From NCBI RefSeq assembly GCF_000259195.1, contig NZ_JH650789.1, positions 1,663-36,544 on the forward strand: 34,882 bases of DNA. The letters are read 5' to 3'. Positions 6,845 to 14,706 of this stretch are shown here, in pieces. Each line of letters starts with the position of its first letter. Within the stretch, counting starts at the first letter, position 1. This DNA comes from Pseudomonas donghuensis. GTDB lineage: Bacteria > Pseudomonadota > Gammaproteobacteria > Pseudomonadales > Pseudomonadaceae. The notes under the pieces are model-generated. The model made no database searches, had not been told where the DNA came from, and worked only from the letters and a program-made list of their open reading frames with translations. The translations under genes and the position numbers were made by a program.

Positions 6845-8560
6845 ATGCACAGATACTTCAAGGAACTGCTGCTCGCGCTCTACCTGCTGAGCAACTACCC
6901 CTATTACCTGGAACGCTTTGAGGCCATCGGCCTGAACCCGGCATTGCTGCTGTATGCCGGCGTGCTGGTGCTGCTGGTGCTGGCCTTGCTGCTGAGCGCG
7001 AACATTCGTCAGGGCTGGTTACGCTGGGGCTTTGCAGGGGTGTTCAGCGCCAGCGCGGTGTTCTTCGATGCCTACACGCGCATTACCGCCGACTACCTGA
7101 CCTACAGCGGCTTTATCTCGATGGTCTATTCCGGTGGTTTTATCGGTGAGGCCATAGAGCAGTACCACAGCGTAATCCTCCGCGTGTTGGGCAGCTCGCT
7201 GCTGTTGCTGTTGGGCCTGGGGCTCAAGCCACGGCACAGCGTGCCTGGGCCCGGGGCACTGCCATGGGTGGCGCCGCTGCTAGGCATCGCCTTGCTTACC
7301 GCGATTCTGTTCGTGCGCGCCGGCGAGGGTGCGCGCGGTTTGCCGATCATGTACACGCCGCTGGCGTATTCCAACCTGATGCTCTACGAGTCGCTGCACG
7401 ACAGCGTCGGCCCCCGTGAACCGGTGACCCTGGCGCGCAGCGGCCCGGCCCTGGCCCGTGACATTGTGCTGATCATCGACGAAAGCGTCTCCGGCAATTA
7501 CCTGGACCTGAACACCGCCCATGGCGTACGCAGCCAGCTCAACCAGGCCCGCCCCGGGGTCAGTATCTTCAACTATGGCTACGCCGCCTCGATTGCCAAT
7601 TGCAGCTCCGACACCAACGTCACCCTGCGCTATGGCGGCACCCGCGACGACTACCTGCGCATCAACTCGACCTTGCCGTCGATCTGGCAATACGCCAAGG
7701 TCGCAGGGCTTGGCACCGTGTACATCGATGCCCAGCGCACGGGCGGCAACCTGCAGAACCTGATGAATGCGGCGGAAAAACGCGATATCGACCAGTTCAT
7801 CCAGTTCGACAGCACCCCGGTGCGTGACCGCGACATGGCCGCCGTGGCCAAGCTCGGTGAGCTGCTGGGCGACGGCAAGCCGCAGCTGATCGTGATCAAC
7901 AAGGTCGGCGTGCACTTCCCTGTGCACGACAAATACCCCGACGACTTCTTGACCTACCGCCCGGCCTTGCCGCGCGGGCAGTACACCGACATCACCGACA
8001 CCGGCCGGCGCGATGGTTTCTCCGGCCAGCCCGAAGACTGGGTGCTGTACCGCAACTCGTACATGAACAGCCTGTTGTGGAATGTCGGCGAGTTCTTCAA
8101 TCGCTTGTTTGCCAACGCCGACCTCAGCCAGGCGGTACTCATCTATACCTCCGACCACGGCCAGGACCTGCACGAGCGCGGCAACCCCGGCCTGAATACG
8201 CACTGCGACAGCAACCCGGTAGAAGAAGAGGGCCTGGTGCCGCTGGTGGTGATCCAGGGCCAGGGCTTGCAGACCCTCGACTGGCAAGCGCACCTGGCGA
8301 GCAACAAGGATCGTTCCAGCCACTACAACATCTTCCCCACCTTGCTGCAGTTGCTCGGTTACGATCCGGCCGGCATCGCCCCCATCTACGGGCGTTCGCT
8401 GGTGGTACCAACGAAGGACGACTTCAGCTTCAATACCCGCTTCAATGCACGCCTGGGGGCCAAACCGGTGTTCAGGCGTATCGATCTGAGCCAGGTGGTC
8501 GTGCCCCAGGGCGGTCCGGTAGCGACCCAGGCGCAGATGCCGGTCGGCCAGGCCGACTGA
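6845..8560 (+). CDS. Inner-membrane sulfatase/phosphoethanolamine-transferase-fold protein
   Basis: This 571-residue protein has several hydrophobic N-terminal segments (about residues 5-20, 31-52, 57-75, 108-126, 135-155), then a periplasmic alkaline-phosphatase-superfamily domain from about residue 200. Visible landmarks are IVLIIDESVSGNYL (probable nucleophile Ser214 after Glu213), NCSSDTNVTLRYG, and the metal-binding YTSDHGQDLHERG (Asp437, His438) with a following NTHCD. The fold covers phosphoethanolamine and phosphoglycerol transferases as well as true sulfatases; the membrane anchor favours a transferase. The start at 6845 was chosen for the upstream GTGAGGACGAG ribosome site and the membrane segment that follows at once. 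The open frame extends 113 codons further upstream, but that part is low-GC and implausible. It is divergent from the exopolysaccharide operon and may modify the polymer or lipid A; the substrate is not shown. Confidence 0.85.
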   Translation: MHRYFKELLLALYLLSNYPYYLERFEAIGLNPALLLYAGVLVLLVLALLLSANIRQGWLRWGFAGVFSASAVFFDAYTRITADYLTYSGFISMVYSGGFIGEAIEQYHSVILRVLGSSLLLLLGLGLKPRHSVPGPGALPWVAPLLGIALLTAILFVRAGEGARGLPIMYTPLAYSNLMLYESLHDSVGPREPVTLARSGPALARDIVLIIDESVSGNYLDLNTAHGVRSQLNQARPGVSIFNYGYAASIANCSSDTNVTLRYGGTRDDYLRINSTLPSIWQYAKVAGLGTVYIDAQRTGGNLQNLMNAAEKRDIDQFIQFDSTPVRDRDMAAVAKLGELLGDGKPQLIVINKVGVHFPVHDKYPDDFLTYRPALPRGQYTDITDTGRRDGFSGQPEDWVLYRNSYMNSLLWNVGEFFNRLFANADLSQAVLIYTSDHGQDLHERGNPGLNTHCDSNPVEEEGLVPLVVIQGQGLQTLDWQAHLASNKDRSSHYNIFPTLLQLLGYDPAGIAPIYGRSLVVPTKDDFSFNTRFNARLGAKPVFRRIDLSQVVVPQGGPVATQAQMPVGQAD

Positions 8561-8572
8561 TCGGCCACAGGT

Positions 8573-9508
8573 TTACACCGGGGGGTGCAGGGCTCTGAAA
8601 CCTTCGGCTTCTTCCACCAGCCAGTCATGCACCGCGCGTGCCCCTGGATGCGCCAGGCCACCGGGCGGGTACAACAGCACATAGCGCTTGTGGTTGGCGA
8701 TCGGCAGGCCGAACGGCACGATCAACGTACCGCGCTCCAGCTCGTCGTTGAGCAGGGTGCGCCGGGCAATCGCCACGCCGATGCCGGCAATCGCCGCCTC
8801 AATGGTCAGGTGGTTGCGGTTGAACGTGTGCCCACGGCGCACATCCAGGCCGCTGGCGCCAATCCCTTCCAGATAGAACTCCCACTCGGCGTACTCCGAA
8901 CTGCCACGCCAGGCGGTGATGTCGTGCAGCAGCGGATAGTGCGCCAGGTCCGCCGGGCCGTGCAGCGGTGGGCGGCCGCGCAGCAGGGAGGGGGCGCAGA
9001 CCGGGAAGATCTGCTCGTCGAGCAAGGGCGTTGAGTGCATGCCCGGGTAGCTGCCGTCGTTGAGGTCGATGGCCAGGTCGAAGTCGCCTTCATGCAGGGC
9101 CTGGCTGCTGTCTTCGGCCACCAGGCGCAGCTGGATGTCCGGGTAGCGTTGCTGCAAGCGCGGCAGGCGCGGGGTCAGCCATTTGGCCAGGAACGACGGG
9201 ATTGAACGCAGGCGCAGGGTGCCGCGGATTTCGCCGGCATCCAGGCGGCGCAGCTCGGCATCGATGCTGCCATAGGCTTCGCTGACGGTTTGTGCCAGGC
9301 GCTGGCCCTCGGCGGTCAGCTCCACGCCGCGCGCGCGGCGCAGGAACAGGCGAAAGCCCAGGCGCTCCTCCAGCTGGCGAATCTGCTGGCTGACCGCGCC
9401 GGGGGTGATGTGCAGTTCTTCGGCGCAGCGGGTGAACGATAAGTGCCGCGCCGCACAGGCAAACACATGCAGCCAAACGTACATCTGGCCATTCATTTGT
9501 CGCTTCAT
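8573..9508 (-). CDS. LysR-family transcriptional regulator
   Basis: This 311-residue protein has an N-terminal winged helix-turn-helix at about residues 10-65 (FACAARHLSFTRCAEELHI, TPGAVSQQIRQLEERLG, LFLRRARGVELTAEG). A linker helix and an effector-binding domain from about residue 95 (GTLRLRSIPSFLAKWLTPRLP) follow. The TPGAVSQQI helix resembles the GcvA/DsdC branch, which includes amino-acid-related regulators. The gene is divergent from sdaA, the normal arrangement for a LysR activator of its neighbour. A perfect palindrome (9511-9525) lies immediately before its start, fitting autoregulation. Alternative ATGs exist at 9496 and 9484; none has a strong ribosome site. It ends 12 bp from the convergent sulfatase-fold gene. 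Serine or a derivative as effector is a guess from context. Confidence 0.9.
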   Translation of the reverse strand: MKRQMNGQMYVWLHVFACAARHLSFTRCAEELHITPGAVSQQIRQLEERLGFRLFLRRARGVELTAEGQRLAQTVSEAYGSIDAELRRLDAGEIRGTLRLRSIPSFLAKWLTPRLPRLQQRYPDIQLRLVAEDSSQALHEGDFDLAIDLNDGSYPGMHSTPLLDEQIFPVCAPSLLRGRPPLHGPADLAHYPLLHDITAWRGSSEYAEWEFYLEGIGASGLDVRRGHTFNRNHLTIEAAIAGIGVAIARRTLLNDELERGTLIVPFGLPIANHKRYVLLYPPGGLAHPGARAVHDWLVEEAEGFRALHPPV

Positions 9509-9510
9509 TG

Positions 9511-9525
9511 TTTAGCTCTGCTAAA
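9511..9525. promoter_or_regulatory. LysR operator candidate TTTAGC-TCT-GCTAAA
   Basis: This is a perfect 15-bp inverted repeat (6-bp arms, 3-bp centre) with the T-N11-A pattern. It begins two bases upstream of the LysR ATG and lies about 130 bp from the sdaA ATG. The position suits a site where the regulator represses itself. Weaker inverted repeats are also present in this region: GGTCA-N9-TGACC (9548-9566) and TCGCG-N6-CGCGA (near 9574). Confidence 0.5.
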
Positions 9526-9654
9526 GGCTTGCTTAGAAAGTTTCGTTGGTCAAGACGGCAGTGACCGGGCAGTATCGCGCAACTTCGCGACACCCATCAA
9601 TTTTTTAACAGCGCCGTTGCGTGACATGGAATGTTACCTCGGTCAGGCATTAGC

Positions 9655-11031
9655 ATGGCTATCAGTGTTTTCGACCTTTTCAAAATTGGCATCGGGCCGT
9701 CCAGCTCCCACACCGTAGGGCCCATGCGTGCAGCGGCAACCTTTGCCCGGGCGCTGCGTGAGCACGGTGTGCTGGAACAGGTGAACCGGGTCGAGGTGCG
9801 CCTGTACGGTTCATTGTCGGCCACCGGCGTCGGCCACGCCACCGACCGGGCCTGCCTGCTCGGGCTGATGGGCGAATGGCCCGACCAGATCGACCCGCAG
9901 AGCATCGAGCCGCTGATCGCGCAATTGCAGCAGAGCCAGGTACTGATGCTCGACGGCCGCCGGGCGATCCCGTTCGACTGCGCTACCGACCTGCTGCTGC
10001 TCGACGAAAGCCTGCCGTATCACCCCAACGCCATGACCCTGGAAGCCAGCGGTGCCAGCGGCTCGTTGCTGCAGCAAACCTATTACTCGGTCGGTGGCGG
10101 TTTTATCGTCGAGGCGGCGCAAGTGGGCGAGGCGGGCAACAGTGCCGAGCAGGTGCAGTTGCCCTATGACTTCGACAGCGCCGCCGAGCTGCTGGCGCTG
10201 TGCAAGCAGCACCAACTGCGGGTCAGCCAGGTGATGATGGCCAACGAGTTGGCCTGGCGTGAAGAGGCCGAGGTGCGCAGCGGCCTGCTGAAATTGTGGG
10301 CGGCCATGCGCGAGTGCGTCGACAACGGCCTGCGCAACGAGGGTGTCTTGCCCGGCGGGCTCAAGGTCAAGCGCCGCGCCGCCAAGCTGCACCGCAGCCT
10401 GCAGGAACTGGGCAAGCCCAACGTGATCGGCTCGACCCTGAGCGCCATGGAGTGGGTCAACCTGTTCGCCCTGGCCGTCAACGAAGAGAACGCCGCCGGC
10501 GGGCGCATGGTCACCGCGCCCACCAATGGCGCGGCGGGGATCATCCCGGCGGTGCTGCATTACTACATGAAGTTCAACCCCGATGCCTGCGACAACGACG
10601 TGGTCGACTTCCTGCTCAGCGCCGCCGCCGTGGGCATCCTGTGCAAGAAGAACGCGTCGATCTCCGGGGCCGAGGTGGGTTGCCAGGGCGAGGTCGGTTC
10701 GGCCTGCGCGATGGCTGCTGCCGGCCTTGCCGAAGTGCTCGGGGCAACGCCGATGCAACTGGAAAACGCCGCCGAGATCGCCCTGGAACACAACCTCGGG
10801 CTGACCTGCGACCCGGTTGGCGGCCTGGTCCAGGTGCCGTGCATCGAGCGCAATGCGATTGCTGCGGTGAAGGCCATCAACGCCGTGCAGATGGCCTTGC
10901 GTGGCGATGGCGAGCACTTCATCTCCCTCGACCGGGTGATTCGCACCATGCGCGACACCGGCGCCGACATGCATGCCAACTACAAGGAGACTTCGCGCGG
11001 CGGCCTGGCGGTCGCGTTCGTCGAGTGTTGA
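9655..11031 (+). CDS. sdaA: L-serine ammonia-lyase (L-serine dehydratase), [4Fe-4S], single-chain
   Basis: This 458-residue enzyme deaminates L-serine to pyruvate and ammonia in the cytoplasm using a [4Fe-4S] cluster instead of PLP. The start MAISVFDLFKIGIGPSSSHT is the family hallmark, and the upstream in-frame ATG at 9631 was rejected for that reason. The N-terminal beta domain (SSSHTVGPMRAA) is followed by the catalytic alpha domain (VTAPTNGAAGIIPAVLHYY, ISGAEVGCQGEVGSACAMAA). Three Cys fall at residues 343, 385 and 396, the numbers I recall for the cluster ligands of the Legionella enzyme, so the protein looks fully active. It is divergent from a LysR gene and followed by a serine-type permease, forming an uptake-and-deamination pair. 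Confidence 0.97.
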   Translation: MAISVFDLFKIGIGPSSSHTVGPMRAAATFARALREHGVLEQVNRVEVRLYGSLSATGVGHATDRACLLGLMGEWPDQIDPQSIEPLIAQLQQSQVLMLDGRRAIPFDCATDLLLLDESLPYHPNAMTLEASGASGSLLQQTYYSVGGGFIVEAAQVGEAGNSAEQVQLPYDFDSAAELLALCKQHQLRVSQVMMANELAWREEAEVRSGLLKLWAAMRECVDNGLRNEGVLPGGLKVKRRAAKLHRSLQELGKPNVIGSTLSAMEWVNLFALAVNEENAAGGRMVTAPTNGAAGIIPAVLHYYMKFNPDACDNDVVDFLLSAAAVGILCKKNASISGAEVGCQGEVGSACAMAAAGLAEVLGATPMQLENAAEIALEHNLGLTCDPVGGLVQVPCIERNAIAAVKAINAVQMALRGDGEHFISLDRVIRTMRDTGADMHANYKETSRGGLAVAFVEC

Positions 11032-11035
11032 TCCC

Positions 11036-11085
11036 ATCGCGGGTCAAGCCCGCTCCTACATGTGGGAGCGGGCTTGACCCGCGAT
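11036..11085. repeat. REP-type inverted pair between sdaA and the permease
   Basis: Two 21-bp arms, starting ATCGCGGGTCAAGCCCGC and ending with its complement, pair perfectly around a short loop. The core GGGAGCGGGCTTG is the common Pseudomonas REP type. It starts 5 bp after the sdaA stop, so in RNA it would form a strong hairpin that may stabilise or end the sdaA message. A stretch of T is lacking. Confidence 0.85.
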
Positions 11086-11145
11086 AGCTGCACCCCTGTT
11101 CCAAAGATATTCATACGCAACAAAAACAACTACAAGGCAATATCG

Positions 11146-12444
11146 ATGACTGATTTAAATAGCACCACGACCGTTCGTGTGGACTCGGCCGCGCCTGCGC
11201 AAAGCCGTGCCTGGAGCCGTCACGACACCACCTGGGTTCTGGGCCTGTATGGCACCGCCATCGGCGCCGGCACCCTGTTCCTGCCGATCAACGCCGGGGT
11301 AGGGGGCTTCTGGCCGCTGCTGGTGTTGGCGGTACTGGCCTTCCCGATGACCTTCTATGCCCACCGTGGCCTGACCCGCTTCGTGCTTTCGGGCAAGCGC
11401 GGCGCCAGTGAAGACATCACCGAAGTGGTCGAAGAACACTTCGGCGTCGGGGCCGGCAAGCTGATCACCCTGCTGTACTTCTTCGCCATCTTCCCGATCC
11501 TGCTGGTGTACAGCGTTGCCCTGACCAACACCCTGGGCAACTTCATGGAACACCAACTGCATGTGACCCCGCCACCGCGGGCGCTGCTGGCCCTGTTGCT
11601 GATCTGCGGGTTGATGATCGTGGTGCGCAGCGGCCAGGGCATCATCGTCAAGGTCATGAGCCTGCTGGTCTATCCGTTCGTTGCCGCGCTGTTGCTGCTG
11701 GCTCTGAGCCTGATCCCCAACTGGAACGGCGCCTTCTTCGCCCAGGCCAGCGAAGGCATGCCCCTGGACCTGTTCTTCAAGACCTTGTGGCTGGCCATCC
11801 CGGTGATGGTGTTCTCCTTCAACCACTCGCCGATCATCTCGGCCTTTGCCGTTGACCAGAAGCACCGCTACGGCGAACAGGCCGACGCCAAGAGCGGCAA
11901 GATCCTCGCCAGTGCCCACGTGATGATGGTGCTGACGGTGATGTTCTTCTGCTTCAGCTGCGTGTTGGCCCTGAGCCCGGCGGATCTTGCCGCAGCCAAG
12001 CAACAGAACATCTCGATCCTGTCGTACCTGGCCAACCACTTCCAGACCCCGGTGATCGCCTTCGTGGCGCCGTTGATTGCCCTGGTGGCAATCACCAAGT
12101 CGTTCCTCGGCCACTACATCGGTGCCAGCGAAGGCTTCCAGGGCATGATCGTGAAAAGCCTGCGCAGCCGCGGCAAGCAAGTCTCGGCCAAGCGCCTGGA
12201 GCAAATGACCGCGCTGTTCATGGTCATTACCTGCTGGGCCGTGGCGACCCTGAACCCGAGCATCCTCGGCATGATCGAGAACCTCGGCGGGCCGATCATC
12301 GCCTGCCTGCTGTTCCTGATGCCGATGTACGCCATCCACAAGGTGCCGGCGCTGCGCAAATACTCGGGCAAGGCCTCGAATGTGTTTGTAGTACTGATCG
12401 GCTTGATTACCCTGTCGGCGATCCTGTACTCGTTCTTCGCTTGA
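11146..12444 (+). CDS. Serine/threonine-type permease (HAAAP/SdaC family)
   Basis: This 432-residue inner-membrane protein has about 11 hydrophobic helices. The first carries GLYGTAIGAGTLFLPINAG, the family signature of hydroxy/aromatic amino-acid proton symporters such as SdaC and TdcC. Other typical blocks are FNHSPIISAFAVDQ and the late VAITKSFLGHYIGASEGFQG. The start MTDLNSTTT at 11146 has AAGG about 8 nt upstream. The open frame upstream runs through the REP sequence and was rejected. It lies 114 bp after sdaA on the same strand, so serine is the most likely substrate. Two-gene transcription depends on read-through of the REP hairpin, or on its own promoter in the AT-rich 11090-11140 stretch. 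Confidence 0.9.
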   Translation: MTDLNSTTTVRVDSAAPAQSRAWSRHDTTWVLGLYGTAIGAGTLFLPINAGVGGFWPLLVLAVLAFPMTFYAHRGLTRFVLSGKRGASEDITEVVEEHFGVGAGKLITLLYFFAIFPILLVYSVALTNTLGNFMEHQLHVTPPPRALLALLLICGLMIVVRSGQGIIVKVMSLLVYPFVAALLLLALSLIPNWNGAFFAQASEGMPLDLFFKTLWLAIPVMVFSFNHSPIISAFAVDQKHRYGEQADAKSGKILASAHVMMVLTVMFFCFSCVLALSPADLAAAKQQNISILSYLANHFQTPVIAFVAPLIALVAITKSFLGHYIGASEGFQGMIVKSLRSRGKQVSAKRLEQMTALFMVITCWAVATLNPSILGMIENLGGPIIACLLFLMPMYAIHKVPALRKYSGKASNVFVVLIGLITLSAILYSFFA

Positions 12445-12451
12445 CCCGAGC

Positions 12452-12491
12452 ACCAAGCGCCGGGTTACTTGAGCACCACCCGGCGCTTGGT
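12452..12491. terminator. Bidirectional hairpin between convergent permease and PhoD-like genes
   Basis: ACCAAGCGCCGGGT (12452-12465) and ACCCGGCGCTTGGT (12478-12491) are perfectly complementary 14-bp arms with a 12-base loop. It begins 7 bp after the permease stop. The loop contains most of the PhoD-like stop codon, and the right arm is coding sequence of the last codons of that gene. It lacks a clear T run, so termination is inferred from position and stem strength. Confidence 0.55.
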
Positions 12492-14123
12492 CAGCTCACC
12501 ATCCTCGCCACTGGGCCAGTGCAGCTCCACCAGCACTTCGGTCTGCTGGCCATCCAGTGACGGGCGCACGCTGAGCAGGGCGAAGTTCTTAGCGCCGGCC
12601 ATGGCGTACCAGCGCTCGCAGACCATGTTGGCAATGCCCGGCATCTCGCCACCGCCGCTGATGGCCATCTTCAGCATGTCCGGCGCCGGTAGGCGCGAGA
12701 TGGCGCTGGAGGTGACCTGGAACACCTTGGCCGCCGGGTATTGCTTGTGCAACAGGCGAAACACCGCCGCGCAGTGCACGTCGCCACTGAGAAACACCAC
12801 CGGCTTGGCACTCTTGCCCAACGCCGCATACACCTGATCGAGCAGTACCTTGCGTTCGGCCAGGTTGCTCTTGTGGTCCCACTCATCCATGCAGTCATCC
12901 TTCAGCGAGCCGAAATCGGCGCCGTTGGTGACCGCGTTCTTCCAGTGCATCACCGGCACCGGCGAGACAATGAACACCGCCTTGGCGCTCTGCACCACGG
13001 CACTGTTCAACCAGTCCTTGAAGCGCTTCATTTGCGCGCTGCCGAGGATCTTGTGCGGGTCGTTGGCCTCGATATCGTGATGGCCGCGCATGTCCAGCAC
13101 ATAGAAGGCCGAGCCGCCTTGCTCGAAGGCGTAGTCCCAGTGGCAGTCGTCGGGCTTGTCGAGGTTGATCGAGGTCACAGGGTTGTGGCTGTGCTCGTAT
13201 TCATAATAAGCGCGGCAGGCGGCGCGCCACATGAGGTCGACGAGCATCTGGTTGGTGGGGCCGTTGCTGGTGCTTTCAAACAGCAGCGAGATGCGTTTTT
13301 GCCGCTCCTTGTTGGTCAGCGAGCCCCAACCGTCCATGATCTCGTGATCGTCCCAGATCATGTACTGCGGGAACTGCTCGTACACCTCGCGCAGGGTGGG
13401 GATGTTCCAGTACACCCGGTAGTACCAGCGGTAGATGTTCAGCAGGTACTGCTCGATGCCGGGTTTGTCGTAGCTGTTGCCTTTCTTGTAGTGGGCCAGC
13501 AGGGCCTGCTTGTTTTCTTTCAGCCATTCCCAGATATCCAGGAAGCCGTTTTTCTTGTTGGTGTCGACGTACATCTGGTCGCCACCGCCGATGACGAACT
13601 GCGCGCGCTGGTCGATCAGTTGCTGGTGCAGCAGCGGCCAGGCGCCGGCACTGCCGTCGGCGCTGATCGGGTCGTGGCAGCTGTAGAAGCCGAAGGTCAG
13701 GGTTTCGGGATTGATCGCCGGGGTGATGAAGTTTTTCGGCGAGTCGGCGCCGATTTCGGTGCGCCGACGGATGATCAGGTGGTCGGTTTCGCTGCTGATC
13801 AGGGCATAGTAATAGGTGCTTTGCGCCTTCAGGCCAGTCACTGCAAAGACACCGGTGAGGTCGCTGTCGAAGCTGAATTTTTGCGCCTGGACGAACACCG
13901 GCTTGATCTTGTGTTTTTTCAGGAAATCGGCCACGGGCAGCTCATCCAGGCGCTGCAGGTCGCCGCTCAACGGCGTGGTGGTGACCACCAGCACCCACTC
14001 GCCGGGCATGTACACGCGAAACCACAAGCGTACGCTGGTTGGCGTGATCGCACCGATGATCGCGGCGCTGGCCAGCTTGGCGTATTTGCTTTCATTGGAG
14101 GTGGGGTCCAGGAGCTGGGACAT
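12465..14123 (-). CDS. PhoD-like metallophosphatase/phosphodiesterase
   Basis: This 552-residue protein has the metal-binding motifs of the PhoD family in order: GGGDQMYVD (near residues 180-190), WDDHEIMDGWG (near 265) and FLSGDVHCAAVF (near 455). An N-terminal beta-rich region (SVRLWFRVY) matches the PhoD N-terminal domain. Members hydrolyse phosphomonoesters or diesters with Fe and Ca. The start MSQLLDPTSNES at 14123 was chosen because AAGGA lies about 8 nt upstream; a 13-codon upstream extension lacks such a site. No Tat or Sec signal peptide is visible, unlike classic secreted PhoD, so it may be cytoplasmic or leave by another route. No Pho box was recognised. Confidence 0.85.
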   Translation of the reverse strand: MSQLLDPTSNESKYAKLASAAIIGAITPTSVRLWFRVYMPGEWVLVVTTTPLSGDLQRLDELPVADFLKKHKIKPVFVQAQKFSFDSDLTGVFAVTGLKAQSTYYYALISSETDHLIIRRRTEIGADSPKNFITPAINPETLTFGFYSCHDPISADGSAGAWPLLHQQLIDQRAQFVIGGGDQMYVDTNKKNGFLDIWEWLKENKQALLAHYKKGNSYDKPGIEQYLLNIYRWYYRVYWNIPTLREVYEQFPQYMIWDDHEIMDGWGSLTNKERQKRISLLFESTSNGPTNQMLVDLMWRAACRAYYEYEHSHNPVTSINLDKPDDCHWDYAFEQGGSAFYVLDMRGHHDIEANDPHKILGSAQMKRFKDWLNSAVVQSAKAVFIVSPVPVMHWKNAVTNGADFGSLKDDCMDEWDHKSNLAERKVLLDQVYAALGKSAKPVVFLSGDVHCAAVFRLLHKQYPAAKVFQVTSSAISRLPAPDMLKMAISGGGEMPGIANMVCERWYAMAGAKNFALLSVRPSLDGQQTEVLVELHWPSGEDGELTKRRVVLK

Positions 14124-14298
14124 GGTCGATTTCCTTATCAGGTCAAGTTGTTGTCCCGGCAAGTAAAGCGGATTGGCCTGGTTCTGCCATTGTGCGTCGT
14201 TCTGCGCGCAGGACGCTGTAGTTCAACCGCGCGACTGGCGGCGGCGGGTCTTGGGCGCTAGGGTAGGCGGGTGTACCCATCTCCGATTAAGGAAGCTC

Positions 14299-14706
14299 AT
14301 GAGCGCATCAACCGTTTACGCCGACCTTGGCGATGTTCCGTATCAGGTAAGCCTGGCTGCCGGTGCCCAGCAGTGGCTGGCTGATGAGGGCCGCGAGCTG
14401 GGCGGCCACGACAGCGGTCCCAATCCGCATCAATTGCTGCTGTCGGCCCTTGGCGCCTGCACCGCAATCACCTTGTCGATGTATGCAAAACGCAAGGAGT
14501 GGCCGTTGCACCATGTGCATGTGCAGCTGGACATCGTCAGTGAGGTGAAAAGCCCTGAAGTGCGCACCGAGATCAAGCGTGTGATCGAACTGCACGGTGA
14601 TCTCGATGCGGCCCAGCGCGAGCGCCTGCTGGGCGTGGCCAATGCCTGTCCGGTGCACAAGCTGCTCAGCGGCAGCATCGTCATCGACAGTGAACTGAGC
14701 GACTAG
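14299..14706 (+). CDS. OsmC-family peroxiredoxin-like protein
   Basis: This 135-residue protein has an OsmC fold. The first redox Cys is in LLLSALGACTAITLSMYAKR and the second in VANACPVHKLLSG, the two-Cys pattern of OsmC/Ohr-type hydroperoxide reductases. The sequence PNPHQLLLSALGACT places it in the YhfA-like/general OsmC branch rather than Ohr. The start is set by AAGGAAGCTC just before the ATG; the open frame extends upstream but without support. It ends with a stop that overlaps the convergent lipoprotein stop in a shared CTAG. Confidence 0.88.
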   Translation: MSASTVYADLGDVPYQVSLAAGAQQWLADEGRELGGHDSGPNPHQLLLSALGACTAITLSMYAKRKEWPLHHVHVQLDIVSEVKSPEVRTEIKRVIELHGDLDAAQRERLLGVANACPVHKLLSGSIVIDSELSD

